From the IMG/VR virus record IMGVR_UViG_3300038465_000091, positions 62,001 through 126,000 of that record: a DNA stretch of 64,000 nt. One strand, given 5' to 3'. Source of the DNA: a virus. The translations under genes were made by a program, and so were the position numbers. This document shows, piece by piece, positions 1 to 4,637 of this stretch; positions within the stretch are counted from its first letter, which is position 1; every line of letters starts with the position of its first letter. Under the pieces are notes generated by a model, which was given only the letters and a program-made list of their open reading frames with translations, ran no database searches and was not told the origin of the DNA.

Positions 1-120
1 GTTAGCTGGCACGCTGTTCTTTGCAGTCCCGAACTTCCTCCCCTGCGCTCAACGCCGGACTTGGTTGGGTATTTCACATCAACACTGCCGATGCGAATCT
101 TACACGCTTCCAAGCACAGG
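1..120 (-). ncRNA. rnpB: RNase P RNA, 5' part (cut by the window edge)
   Basis: Read on the minus strand, positions 40 to 25 give GAGGAAGTTCGGGACT, a close match to conserved region I of bacterial type A RNase P RNA (E. coli GAGGAAAGTCCGGGCT). It is followed at once by a segment ending in GTGCCAGCTAAC, which matches the P7/P8 entry of the E. coli RNA (GTGCCAGGTAAC). Just upstream, 90-56 folds as a P3-like hairpin with an internal loop: CGG and GTTG pair with CAAC and CCG. The order P3, conserved region I, P7/P8 is that of RNase P RNA. The rest, including conserved regions IV and V and the 3' strand of P1, lies outside the window, so the 5' end near 120 is only an estimate. It lies downstream of tRNA-Cys in the same direction. 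Confidence 0.8.
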
Positions 121-234
121 ACGTATATCTACGCAGCAGCGGTCGTCCAATTCAACACAAATTTTCAAAGACCTAATAGACGATGCAAAAGCTTTGTTCT
201 GCACTCAATCACCCGATAAACTGGGCGATGATTT

Positions 235-309
235 TGGAGCACCCGGTCGGTGTCGAGCCGACTCATAATGGTTTTGCAGACCATTGCGTTCCCGTTTCGC
301 CACGGATGC
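235..309 (-). tRNA. tRNA-Cys (GCA), CCA encoded
   Basis: The minus strand folds as a full cloverleaf. The acceptor GCATCCG pairs with CGGGTGC, the discriminator is U as expected for cysteine, and CCA is encoded at 237-235. The anticodon stem ATGGT/ACCAT closes the loop CTGCAAA with anticodon GCA. The T loop is CTCGACA, so position 54 is C instead of the usual T. It is the last tRNA before the RNase P RNA in the leftward transcript. Confidence 0.9.
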
Positions 310-313
310 AAAT

Positions 314-694
314 TTAAATGCGTTTCAATACCTGTGCTTCTTCAAAAGTCGCTAGGCGGTGATGATTAGCACAAAGCACATCACACTTTGCGGCTTCTCG
401 CTTCACTCGTACAAGGGACCAACCCTTCTTACGGGTTTCAGATAAATTCAGTTCTTTTGTCGCCCTATCGCGATGGGCAAAATCTAAACAGACTGGATGT
501 TCCCGCCATCCGCAAACTTTACAACCCATCTCCATTTTGTAAGCGTCCAGCCATTGACAAATAACGGCTATCCGCTTTTTATCATTCTTCCGCACCGCTT
601 TCAAGTGTCGTGCCTTCCGAACTGGATCGGCGTAATACCGCTTCCAGTACCCAGCACGATATTCCTTGCGCTTCTTGCAATCCTTCAACGGCAT
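314..694 (-). CDS. HNH endonuclease (free-standing, between tRNA genes)
   Basis: A 126-residue basic protein with a C-terminal HNH nuclease domain. A zinc knuckle CKVCG is followed by LDFAHRD and a second metal and catalytic segment CDVLCANHHR, the usual order CxxC, D-H, CxxC-H-H for phage homing-type HNH enzymes. The N-terminal third is rich in Lys and Arg and probably contacts DNA. It lies tightly between tRNA-Cys (4 nt) and tRNA-Asp (5 nt after the CCA). No Shine-Dalgarno site precedes the ATG, so after 3' trimming of tRNA-Asp the message would start only a few bases from the start codon. Such enzymes often sit beside tRNA or structural genes as mobile elements; a lone homing enzyme is the best reading. 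Confidence 0.85.
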   Translation of the reverse strand: MPLKDCKKRKEYRAGYWKRYYADPVRKARHLKAVRKNDKKRIAVICQWLDAYKMEMGCKVCGWREHPVCLDFAHRDRATKELNLSETRKKGWSLVRVKREAAKCDVLCANHHRLATFEEAQVLKRI

Positions 695-699
695 AAATT

Positions 700-773
700 T
701 GGCGGGGATACGGAGAATTGAACTCCGATTTTATGATAGACAGTCAAATGTCCTACCCTTGAACGATATCCCC
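700..773 (-). tRNA. tRNA-Asp (GTC), CCA encoded
   Basis: The acceptor GGGGATA pairs with TATCCCC. The discriminator is G, an aspartate identity base, and CCA is encoded at 702-700. The anticodon loop is CTGTCTA (anticodon GTC) on a stem TTTGA/TCATA with one T-T mismatch. D and T arms are present. Confidence 0.88.
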
Positions 774-785
774 GTTCTTAAATTT

Positions 786-860
786 TGGTGGACACGGGGG
801 GATTTGAACCCCTTCTTTCACTTTGCAAGAGTGACGCATTCCCAGTTATGCTACCGGCCC
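786..860 (-). tRNA. tRNA-Ala (TGC), divergent copy with acceptor mismatches
   Basis: The anticodon stem TCACT/AGTGA closes loop CTTGCAA (anticodon TGC). The discriminator is A and CCA is encoded. The acceptor GGGCCGG opposite CGTGTCC keeps the G3-U70 pair that marks tRNA-Ala but has two mismatches, at pairs 5-68 and 6-67. A second, fully paired tRNA-Ala (TGC) lies at 1701-1775; this one is either a decaying or a specialised duplicate. Confidence 0.78.
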
Positions 861-1075
861 ATTTTTGCTGGTTTCGCGACACTCTTCGTGCCGTGTACCA
901 GATCAAACTCTAATTGCCGAACCACCATCAGGTCCATCTTGAACAGGGCTTCATCCTCGGTGTCGGCAGATGCGACTAGGCCGAGGGTGGGGTGAACCAC
1001 TTTGAATCCCCAATCATACCTCTCGACCTCCACGGTCGTTACCAGCTTGACGATGCGTTGTCTGTCGCGTTTCAT
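851..1075 (-). CDS. Small hypothetical protein (74 aa)
   Basis: The start MKRDRQRIVKL was chosen because GGAGAGAAG lies directly before this ATG. Longer readings run back through tRNA-Val and are artefacts. The protein is an acidic-basic mix with a central VHPTLGLVASADTEDEALFK segment. No domain was recognised. Its stop codon lies inside the first 10 nt of tRNA-Ala (851-860), so message and tRNA overlap slightly on one transcript and processing of the tRNA would cut the message at its stop codon. Confidence 0.6.
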   Translation of the reverse strand: MKRDRQRIVKLVTTVEVERYDWGFKVVHPTLGLVASADTEDEALFKMDLMVVRQLEFDLVHGTKSVAKPAKMGR

Positions 1076-1090
1076 CTTCTCTCCGAATCT

Positions 1091-1169
1091 TGGTACGCCG
1101 AGAGGGACTCGAACCCCCGATAATACTTGCTTGTAGGGCAAGTGGTTTCGCCGCTCACGCCATCGGCGT
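1091..1169 (-). tRNA. tRNA-Val (TAC), unusual C33
   Basis: The acceptor ACGCCGA pairs perfectly with TCGGCGT, the discriminator is A and CCA is encoded. The anticodon stem CTTGC/GCAAG closes the loop CCTACAA, giving anticodon TAC (Val). Position 33 is C instead of the near-universal T, and the D arm pairs poorly. The T arm GGGGG/CCCTC with loop TTCGAGT is sound. Confidence 0.78.
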
Positions 1170-1182
1170 AAATTTACCGCAA

Positions 1183-1214
1183 AAACAAAAAGGACGCCTT
1201 TTTAGGGGCGTCCT
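1183..1214 (-). terminator. Rho-independent terminator
   Basis: On the minus strand AGGACGCC/GGCGTCCT forms an 8-bp stem (1214-1191) followed by TTTTTGTTTTT. It sits between the small lipoprotein gene and tRNA-Val and would end transcripts coming from the right. Confidence 0.85.
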
Positions 1215-1238
1215 CGGAATTCGTTGGTTTTAGGCTAT

Positions 1239-1385
1239 TTAGCCACCCCAACCATCCAAGGACACCATATCTCCTACCGGCGCCGCGTCAGCGGCGACAG
1301 TACCGCGTTCGGCTGTACAAGCCGACAGGACCACGCCTGCACAGACGACCGTCACGACAACACCGTCTTGGAGAATGGAGTTCAT
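1239..1385 (-). CDS. Small lipoprotein (48 aa)
   Basis: This short reading frame begins MNSILQDGVVVTVVC and continues into a hydrophobic stretch ending in a lipobox LSAC (Cys23). After cleavage a lipid-modified mature chain of about 26 residues (CTAERGTVAADAAP...) would remain, anchored in a membrane. It has its own sigma70-like promoter and is followed by a terminator, so it is a separate unit. The size and lipobox recall Rz1-type outer-membrane spanins and phage superinfection-exclusion lipoproteins. There is no proline-rich Rz1 signature, and no partner inner-membrane spanin is adjacent, so the role is open. Confidence 0.65.
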   Translation of the reverse strand: MNSILQDGVVVTVVCAGVVLSACTAERGTVAADAAPVGDMVSLDGWGG

Positions 1386-1399
1386 AAGCGTCTCTATTT

Positions 1400-1428
1400 A
1401 CAATACTCGGTATTCAGGAAACTTGCAA
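1400..1428 (-). promoter_or_regulatory. Sigma70-like promoter of the lipoprotein gene
   Basis: TTGCAA (1428-1423), a 17-nt spacer, then TATTGT (1405-1400), about 15 nt before the lipoprotein ATG. Confidence 0.6.
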
Positions 1429-1439
1429 CAACTATTTTT

Positions 1440-1700
1440 CAGAAAAGTTTGAGGGCGCAACCACGGACGAACCGTGTGATCTTCTGTCTTGCTACGGCTA
1501 TCAGCCGCCTTCCGAACTGCGCCCCGATGAAAATACATCGGCTACAGTAACCCTGCACGTTGAACTGGTGCCAGCTAGAGTTCGGGACCGTTGCCACCGT
1601 TGCACCTGAGGTACACCGGATTATGCGGGTCATGACTCCCGTGACAGTGGGTTTTAGCCCTAGCCAGCCGTGCACAGTATGCAGCCGAATCTCAAAATTT
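1440..1700 (-). ncRNA. Structured non-coding tract downstream of tRNA-Ala
   Basis: No convincing gene is present. On the minus strand the tract contains ordered helices: GGTGC with GCACC, hairpin CCGATG/CATCGG around TATTTT, then a closing stem GGGCGCA/TGCGCCC that encloses hairpins CGGCT/AGCCG and CACGG/CCGTG, i.e. a three-way junction. It lies directly after tRNA-Ala, with another non-coding tract before it. Together they could be one large phage RNA with a tRNA inside or beside it, as known for GOLLD and ROOL RNAs. I cannot assign a family by eye. Confidence 0.5.
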
Positions 1701-1775
1701 TGGTGGACCTAGAGGGAATTGAACCCCCGACATCAGCCTTGCAAAGGCTGCGTTCTCCCGCTGAACTATAGGCCC
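1701..1775 (-). tRNA. tRNA-Ala (TGC), CCA encoded
   Basis: The acceptor GGGCCTA pairs with TAGGTCC, including the G3-U70 pair that marks alanine. Anticodon stem CAGCC/GGCTG closes loop TTTGCAA (anticodon TGC). The T loop is TTCAATT, the discriminator is A and CCA is encoded. It sits in the middle of a roughly 500-nt non-coding tract and is flanked by direct repeats CCCGTGACAG (1638-1647 and 1844-1853). Confidence 0.92.
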
Positions 1776-1943
1776 AACCCCTTTCGGACGCGGTACACGT
1801 GCTACCCGTCGTCCTTAGGGCTCCCCCTCGTGCGATCCTCATGCCCGTGACAGGGTGATTGAAGACGGGGGCTGCGGTGCATACTCTAGAACTGTCACGT
1901 CCTATTGCCTTTTACGGCAGAGCAGGGGCAGAACGCAGGCTCA
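1776..1943 (-). ncRNA. Non-coding leader upstream of tRNA-Ala
   Basis: Between the promoter at 1951-1958 and tRNA-Ala lie about 170 nt with no reading frame I can support. It holds CCCGTGACAG (1844-1853), a repeat also found on the far side of the tRNA. It is either a long 5' precursor removed by RNase P or the first half of a larger structured RNA. Confidence 0.45.
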
Positions 1944-1950
1944 CATTAAG

Positions 1951-1958
1951 ATAATACC
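1951..1958 (-). promoter_or_regulatory. Promoter -10 element GGTATTAT
   Basis: On the minus strand GGTATTATCTTAATG fits the recurring phage -10 motif seen at 2767, 3743, 3781, 27999, 57038, 59298, 61107 and 62752. It would start the tRNA-Ala transcript near 1944. Confidence 0.6.
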
Positions 1959-1973
1959 GTAGTCTGGGGATTC

Positions 1974-2222
1974 TTACAAGCGGGTCGTGACTTCTTTGTA
2001 GATGCCATCCACCCGTTCAACGAATCCGTAAATGCCCGTGTGCTGTTCCAGCCAGCGGGTAGTCTTGTTGTCCGACCGTGTAGGACCGATCAGCTTGCCC
2101 AATCGATCTTCCAGCGTGCGGGCCTTCTTCTCGTTGCCGCACACGTGCCGCACGAACCTTTGACGCGGCGAAGCGTCGTAGTCATAGACCAGCAAGTTGA
2201 TGTAGACCTTTTCAGTCTTCAT
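1974..2222 (-). CDS. Hypothetical protein (82 aa)
   Basis: The start MKTEKVYINLLVYDY follows GGACGGGGGCGC. The longer reading frame upstream is replaced by a better supported overlapping gene (2212-2340) in another frame, with ATG and TGA interlocked over 11 nt. The basic centre (KKARTLEDRLGKLIGPTR) and the WLEQHTGIYGFVERVDG segment show no known domain. Probably translationally coupled to the membrane peptide upstream. Confidence 0.55.
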   Translation of the reverse strand: MKTEKVYINLLVYDYDASPRQRFVRHVCGNEKKARTLEDRLGKLIGPTRSDNKTTRWLEQHTGIYGFVERVDGIYKEVTTRL

Positions 2223-2340
2223 GCGCCCCCGTCCAGCCGAGCACCCGCTCCAGCCCTGTCTCGAACATACCACCAGCCCACATGCGCCACAGGACGAACG
2301 CAACATTGAGCGATAAAACAACGACACCAGCGGTTTCCAT
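2212..2340 (-). CDS. Small membrane peptide (42 aa)
   Basis: A reading frame too short for most gene finders: it starts METAGVVVLSLNVAFVLWRM, and residues 4-18 form a single hydrophobic helix followed by a short soluble tail. AAGGGAG stands 8 nt before the ATG, a strong ribosome site. Its end overlaps the start of the 82-aa gene by 11 nt, which supports a real coupled pair. Function unknown; phage micro-membrane proteins of this size often affect host membranes or exclusion. Confidence 0.55.
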   Translation of the reverse strand: METAGVVVLSLNVAFVLWRMWAGGMFETGLERVLGWTGAHED

Positions 2341-2352
2341 AAAGGCACTCCC

Positions 2353-2529
2353 TTAAACTACGATCTCAATCAACTTCCCCGTATTCTTTGGGGGAGGGCG
2401 GGGCGCAGGATGACCGTAACTTCTTCGACCAGTAAACCACGTCTGGCTGTTAACGGCGTCCTGCGTCCCAAATGTTGTGGGTCGGTTGATTACCGACCAG
2501 TTAGCGTTGTTTCCGAGGCCGTAGCCTAT
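2353..2529 (-). CDS. Possible small protein with no canonical start
   Basis: An open frame of about 60 codons ends KNTGKLIEIVV and its stop overlaps the AAGGGAG ribosome site of the next gene. The composition (GYGLGNNANWSVINRP, later RRSYGHPAPRPPP) looks protein-like. No ATG, GTG or TTG is present in frame down from the tRNA-like element; only ATA, ATC or CTG are available. It may be a gene that lost its start when the tRNA-like element arrived, or a chance open frame. Confidence 0.25.
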   Translation of the reverse strand: MGYGLGNNANWSVINRPTTFGTQDAVNSQTWFTGRRSYGHPAPRPPPKNTGKLIEIVV

Positions 2530-2541
2530 AGAGATTAAGTC

Positions 2542-2620
2542 TCGGGGCGGCAGGAATCGAACCCAGCTAGCCTCCCACGCATTTCTTCTGTGGGTGTGCT
2601 TCCATTACACCATCGCTCCC
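2542..2620 (-). tRNA. tRNA-like element or decayed tRNA, 11-nt anticodon loop
   Basis: The D arm GTGT/GCAC, anticodon stem CCCAC/GTGGG and T loop TTCGATT are present in tRNA order. However the anticodon loop is 11 nt (AGAAGAAATGC) with no usable T33, the acceptor GGAGCGA/CCGCCCC has two mismatches, and no CCA is encoded. An outer CTCGGG/CCCGAG pair (2623-2618 with 2546-2541) extends the stem. It is either a degenerate tRNA or a tRNA mimic; no amino acid can be given. Confidence 0.4.
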
Positions 2621-2766
2621 GAGATTTGAGTCGTTCAATTCGTGCCCATACGATCCACCTCAGATGGTTGGGTACTCCATTTGAACATCGTACCCGTACT
2701 AAACCGTTACGGGCAGAACGTGTCTGCCACGACTGGCTTTCGGGGTGCGTGTCCCTTAACGATTCC
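2621..2766 (-). other. Untranslated leader between promoter and tRNA-like element
   Basis: About 145 nt after the GGTATAAT box. An open frame begins with an ATG overlapping the -10 box but runs through the tRNA-like element, so it is unlikely to be a gene. A hairpin CCCGTA/TACGGG is visible. No other feature seen. Confidence 0.4.
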
Positions 2767-2774
2767 ATTATACC
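2767..2774 (-). promoter_or_regulatory. Promoter -10 element GGTATAAT
   Basis: On the minus strand GGTATAATGG lies just past the stop of the zinc-ribbon gene and upstream of the tRNA-like element. It is a consensus TATAAT with the GG prefix shared by other promoters in the window. Confidence 0.6.
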
Positions 2775-3736
2775 AAACTCAGGGGAGGAATCGCTAGGAA
2801 TCTGAAATTATTTTTCGTGGTGCCGTCCATCAGCGGACGGAACACCCACGCCTTGACCAGCCCCTCGTGCATTTCAACGTCGATCTTGAGCAGCCTGATG
2901 TTCGACTCGGTGCGGTAAATCATGTTCTCGCGAATCTCTTCGTACTCAGGCGTGCCTTTGGCGAACGTCTCGGTGACGGAGGTACGCTTGCCGCCTTCAT
3001 ACTTCTCTCGCGTGCGGTCCAGCGTCAACATGGTGCTTGCCTTCAACTCTTTCAGGTACTTGCGGTTCCCTGCAAGCTGCGGGCGAAGAACCTGCGCCAA
3101 CCACTGCTTGTTGCCTTCACACGAGAATTCGTAGGGCAGGAAATCACAGCCGAAGCAGCGCCCGACGCGGTAGCCAGAGTGGTTGTATTCCGACATCTGG
3201 TAGCCGTGGTGCACCATTTTCTGCTCGTCGGTGAGCTTCTGGCGGTTCTGACAGATGGTGCAGGTGCCCGTGTTAGCGATCTCGGCGGCGAGTGCTTCCG
3301 GGGTTTTGTTGGTGACGTTCGGCTTGCGGCCCTTCTCGATGAAGGGTTTCACTTCCTTGATAAACTTGCCGATTTCAACCAGTTCCCGCAGGTATTCCAT
3401 GTATTCCAGAATGATCGTGTTGGCGTAGCCATTCTTCTTTTCGAGGTTGCGGAGCAGCTTGGGGGCGCTGATGGGGGTCATGTAGCCGCTGATGTCGTAA
3501 CGCGGGTCGTTGTGGCTGAAGTCGTAGTCGTTGCTGGCCCGACGCTCAACGTAGAAAGGCTCGGCGGCGACGGTCATCGCTTGTTCAATGCAACGTGAAA
3601 CCGTGTCCTTGGCGTTCTGAAAATCGACGTTCCAGATGTGGTGTTCTTTGACGCCCAGTTCGAGGACCGACAAGGCGGTTTGAAAACGCTCGACGTTTGC
3701 TGGCTGGAGGGCGGCGGTGATTTTGTTCGTCTTCAT
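2768..3736 (-). CDS. Conserved phage zinc-ribbon protein (322 aa)
   Basis: Two helical segments flank a metal site: CTICQNRQKL (around residue 160) with the following MVHHGYQMSEY, HSGYRVGRCFGC and LPYEFSC. The CxxC ... HHGY ... CxGC ... LPYE pattern is one I recognise from uncharacterised phage and bacterial proteins. The C-terminal third is charged and probably coiled coil (KYLKELKASTMLTLDRTREKYEGG). No enzymatic motif is visible. The ATG lies only 6 nt after TATAAT, so the message is probably leaderless. It is divergent from the gene at 3794 across a compact back-to-back promoter. Confidence 0.75.
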   Translation of the reverse strand: MKTNKITAALQPANVERFQTALSVLELGVKEHHIWNVDFQNAKDTVSRCIEQAMTVAAEPFYVERRASNDYDFSHNDPRYDISGYMTPISAPKLLRNLEKKNGYANTIILEYMEYLRELVEIGKFIKEVKPFIEKGRKPNVTNKTPEALAAEIANTGTCTICQNRQKLTDEQKMVHHGYQMSEYNHSGYRVGRCFGCDFLPYEFSCEGNKQWLAQVLRPQLAGNRKYLKELKASTMLTLDRTREKYEGGKRTSVTETFAKGTPEYEEIRENMIYRTESNIRLLKIDVEMHEGLVKAWVFRPLMDGTTKNNFRFLAIPPLSLV

Positions 3737-3742
3737 GTCCCT

Positions 3743-3750
3743 ATTATACC
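3743..3750 (-). promoter_or_regulatory. Promoter -10 GGTATAAT, leaderless start
   Basis: TATAAT (3748-3743, minus) is separated from the ATG of the zinc-ribbon gene by 6 nt, which would place transcription start at or next to the A of ATG. Confidence 0.6.
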
Positions 3751-3758
3751 CCGAAACT

Positions 3759-3788
3759 CGTTGAAACCGCTAGGAATTGCGGTATTAT
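3759..3788 (+). promoter_or_regulatory. Sigma70-like promoter, TTGAAA-16-TATTAT
   Basis: TTGAAA at 3761-3766 and GGTATTAT at 3781-3788, spacer 16 nt. The ATG of the next gene lies 5 nt after the -10 box with no Shine-Dalgarno site, again leaderless. It is back to back with the promoter at 3743-3750. Confidence 0.65.
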
Positions 3789-3793
3789 TTAGT

Positions 3794-4132
3794 ATGACAG
3801 ACCAACGCAAGGAACACGCCCTACGGTTAGAAGTTATTGAAAACAGGGTATTTATGGTTGTAAAAGAGGTAACCGACCGTAACGATCCCGAAATGTTACT
3901 AAAGGTTGGGGCTCCGAGTGATGAATATGACCCGATTTCGAGACGGATTGCCGAGGGTTGGGTGCATAACGGACAGGGACGGGTGGGTGAGACGGGGTTG
4001 GCACACATTATCGCCCTGCAATGGCATTATTCGTTCGGCGATTGGACGAAGCCCGTACAGTTTTTCTCCGTGTATTTCGAGATGGCTAAGGAAATGCTTC
4101 CACTAATGTCGTGGGATACCCCCACAGCCTAA
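3794..4132 (+). CDS. Hypothetical protein (112 aa)
   Basis: The ATG at 3794 (MTDQRKEHALRLEVIENRVF) was chosen because it is the first one after the promoter. The longer upstream frame reads through the promoter and the neighbouring gene. Middle segment LKVGAPSDEYDPISRRIAEG and C-terminal LAHIIALQWHYSFGDWTKP show no domain I recognise. It is the only rightward gene in the leftward early block and runs convergently into the small exported protein at 4129, sharing 4 nt. Confidence 0.6.
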   Translation: MTDQRKEHALRLEVIENRVFMVVKEVTDRNDPEMLLKVGAPSDEYDPISRRIAEGWVHNGQGRVGETGLAHIIALQWHYSFGDWTKPVQFFSVYFEMAKEMLPLMSWDTPTA

Positions 4133-4293
4133 TTACAGGCTGCTGGAGCCCCCGCCCCATCCACTGGAGGCGCATCACACCACGCTTTGGCAGGATCGTT
4201 TTTCTGAACCCTGTGGTGCCCCACCACCGCTGAGACCCCGAGTACGAAGACCCAAATCAAACAGGCGATGAGAATTAGTGTGCGGGGTTTCAT
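4129..4293 (-). CDS. Small exported or membrane protein (54 aa)
   Basis: Begins MKPRTLILIACLIWVFVLGV: a short positive start and about 20 hydrophobic residues, then a short periplasmic-like tail VVGHHRVQKNDPAKAWC with two cysteines. It looks like a signal anchor or cleavable signal. The ATG overlaps the TGA of the 99-aa gene (ATGA), so the two are coupled. Function unknown. Confidence 0.6.
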   Translation of the reverse strand: MKPRTLILIACLIWVFVLGVSAVVGHHRVQKNDPAKAWCDAPPVDGAGAPAACN

Positions 4294-4589
4294 CCGCTCA
4301 CCAGTCCGCCGCGAGGCGCGGGCGGCACATCAAGAGCGTTCGCTATCAGGACAGAGTTTAGCTCGCATTCCACAAACGCGATCTGGCTCGGGCAGAGCAG
4401 GATGAAATGATCTTTTGAGGGTTGACGTAACATACCAACCTGTGCATACTGGTTGAACATACGCTGCATCACAATCATGCGCTGCTGGTCGAATGTGATG
4501 TTTGGATCGTTAGCTGCCGGGGCGGTGATTTCTTGATCTTCTATTTCACCATCAACTCTGGTGATCTTAAATTTTAGCTGGATGTCCAT
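4290..4589 (-). CDS. Hypothetical protein (99 aa)
   Basis: Starts MDIQLKFKITRVDGEIEDQE after GGAAAAGGAAGATA. The first 20 residues look like a beta-rich strand pair, the middle QQRMIVMQRMFNQYAQVGML a helix, then HFILLCPSQIAFVECELNSV. No family recognised. It forms a leftward coupled pair with the small membrane protein and lies immediately after the ribonucleotide reductase gene. Confidence 0.65.
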   Translation of the reverse strand: MDIQLKFKITRVDGEIEDQEITAPAANDPNITFDQQRMIVMQRMFNQYAQVGMLRQPSKDHFILLCPSQIAFVECELNSVLIANALDVPPAPRGGLVSG

Positions 4590-4637
4590 TATCTTCCTTT
4601 TCCTCGTCGATACGGAGACTATACGGAGAAAACGAGC

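Noticed and set aside
65-268. A 67-codon rightward frame at the left edge
   Set aside because: It lies over the RNase P RNA and tRNA-Cys on the other strand, has no ribosome site and unlikely composition.
851-1141. Longer start for the 74-aa gene
   Set aside because: The first 22 codons come from tRNA-Val; GGAGAGAAG marks the internal ATG instead.
1660-1842. 60-codon frame across tRNA-Ala
   Set aside because: It is a translated tRNA shadow.
2535-2768. 77-codon leftward frame from the GGTATAAT box
   Set aside because: It reads through the tRNA-like element and its ATG overlaps the -10 box.
2867-3598. 243-codon rightward frame opposite the zinc-ribbon gene
   Set aside because: It is antisense to a well-supported gene and its composition (many V, L, F) reflects the opposite-strand codons.
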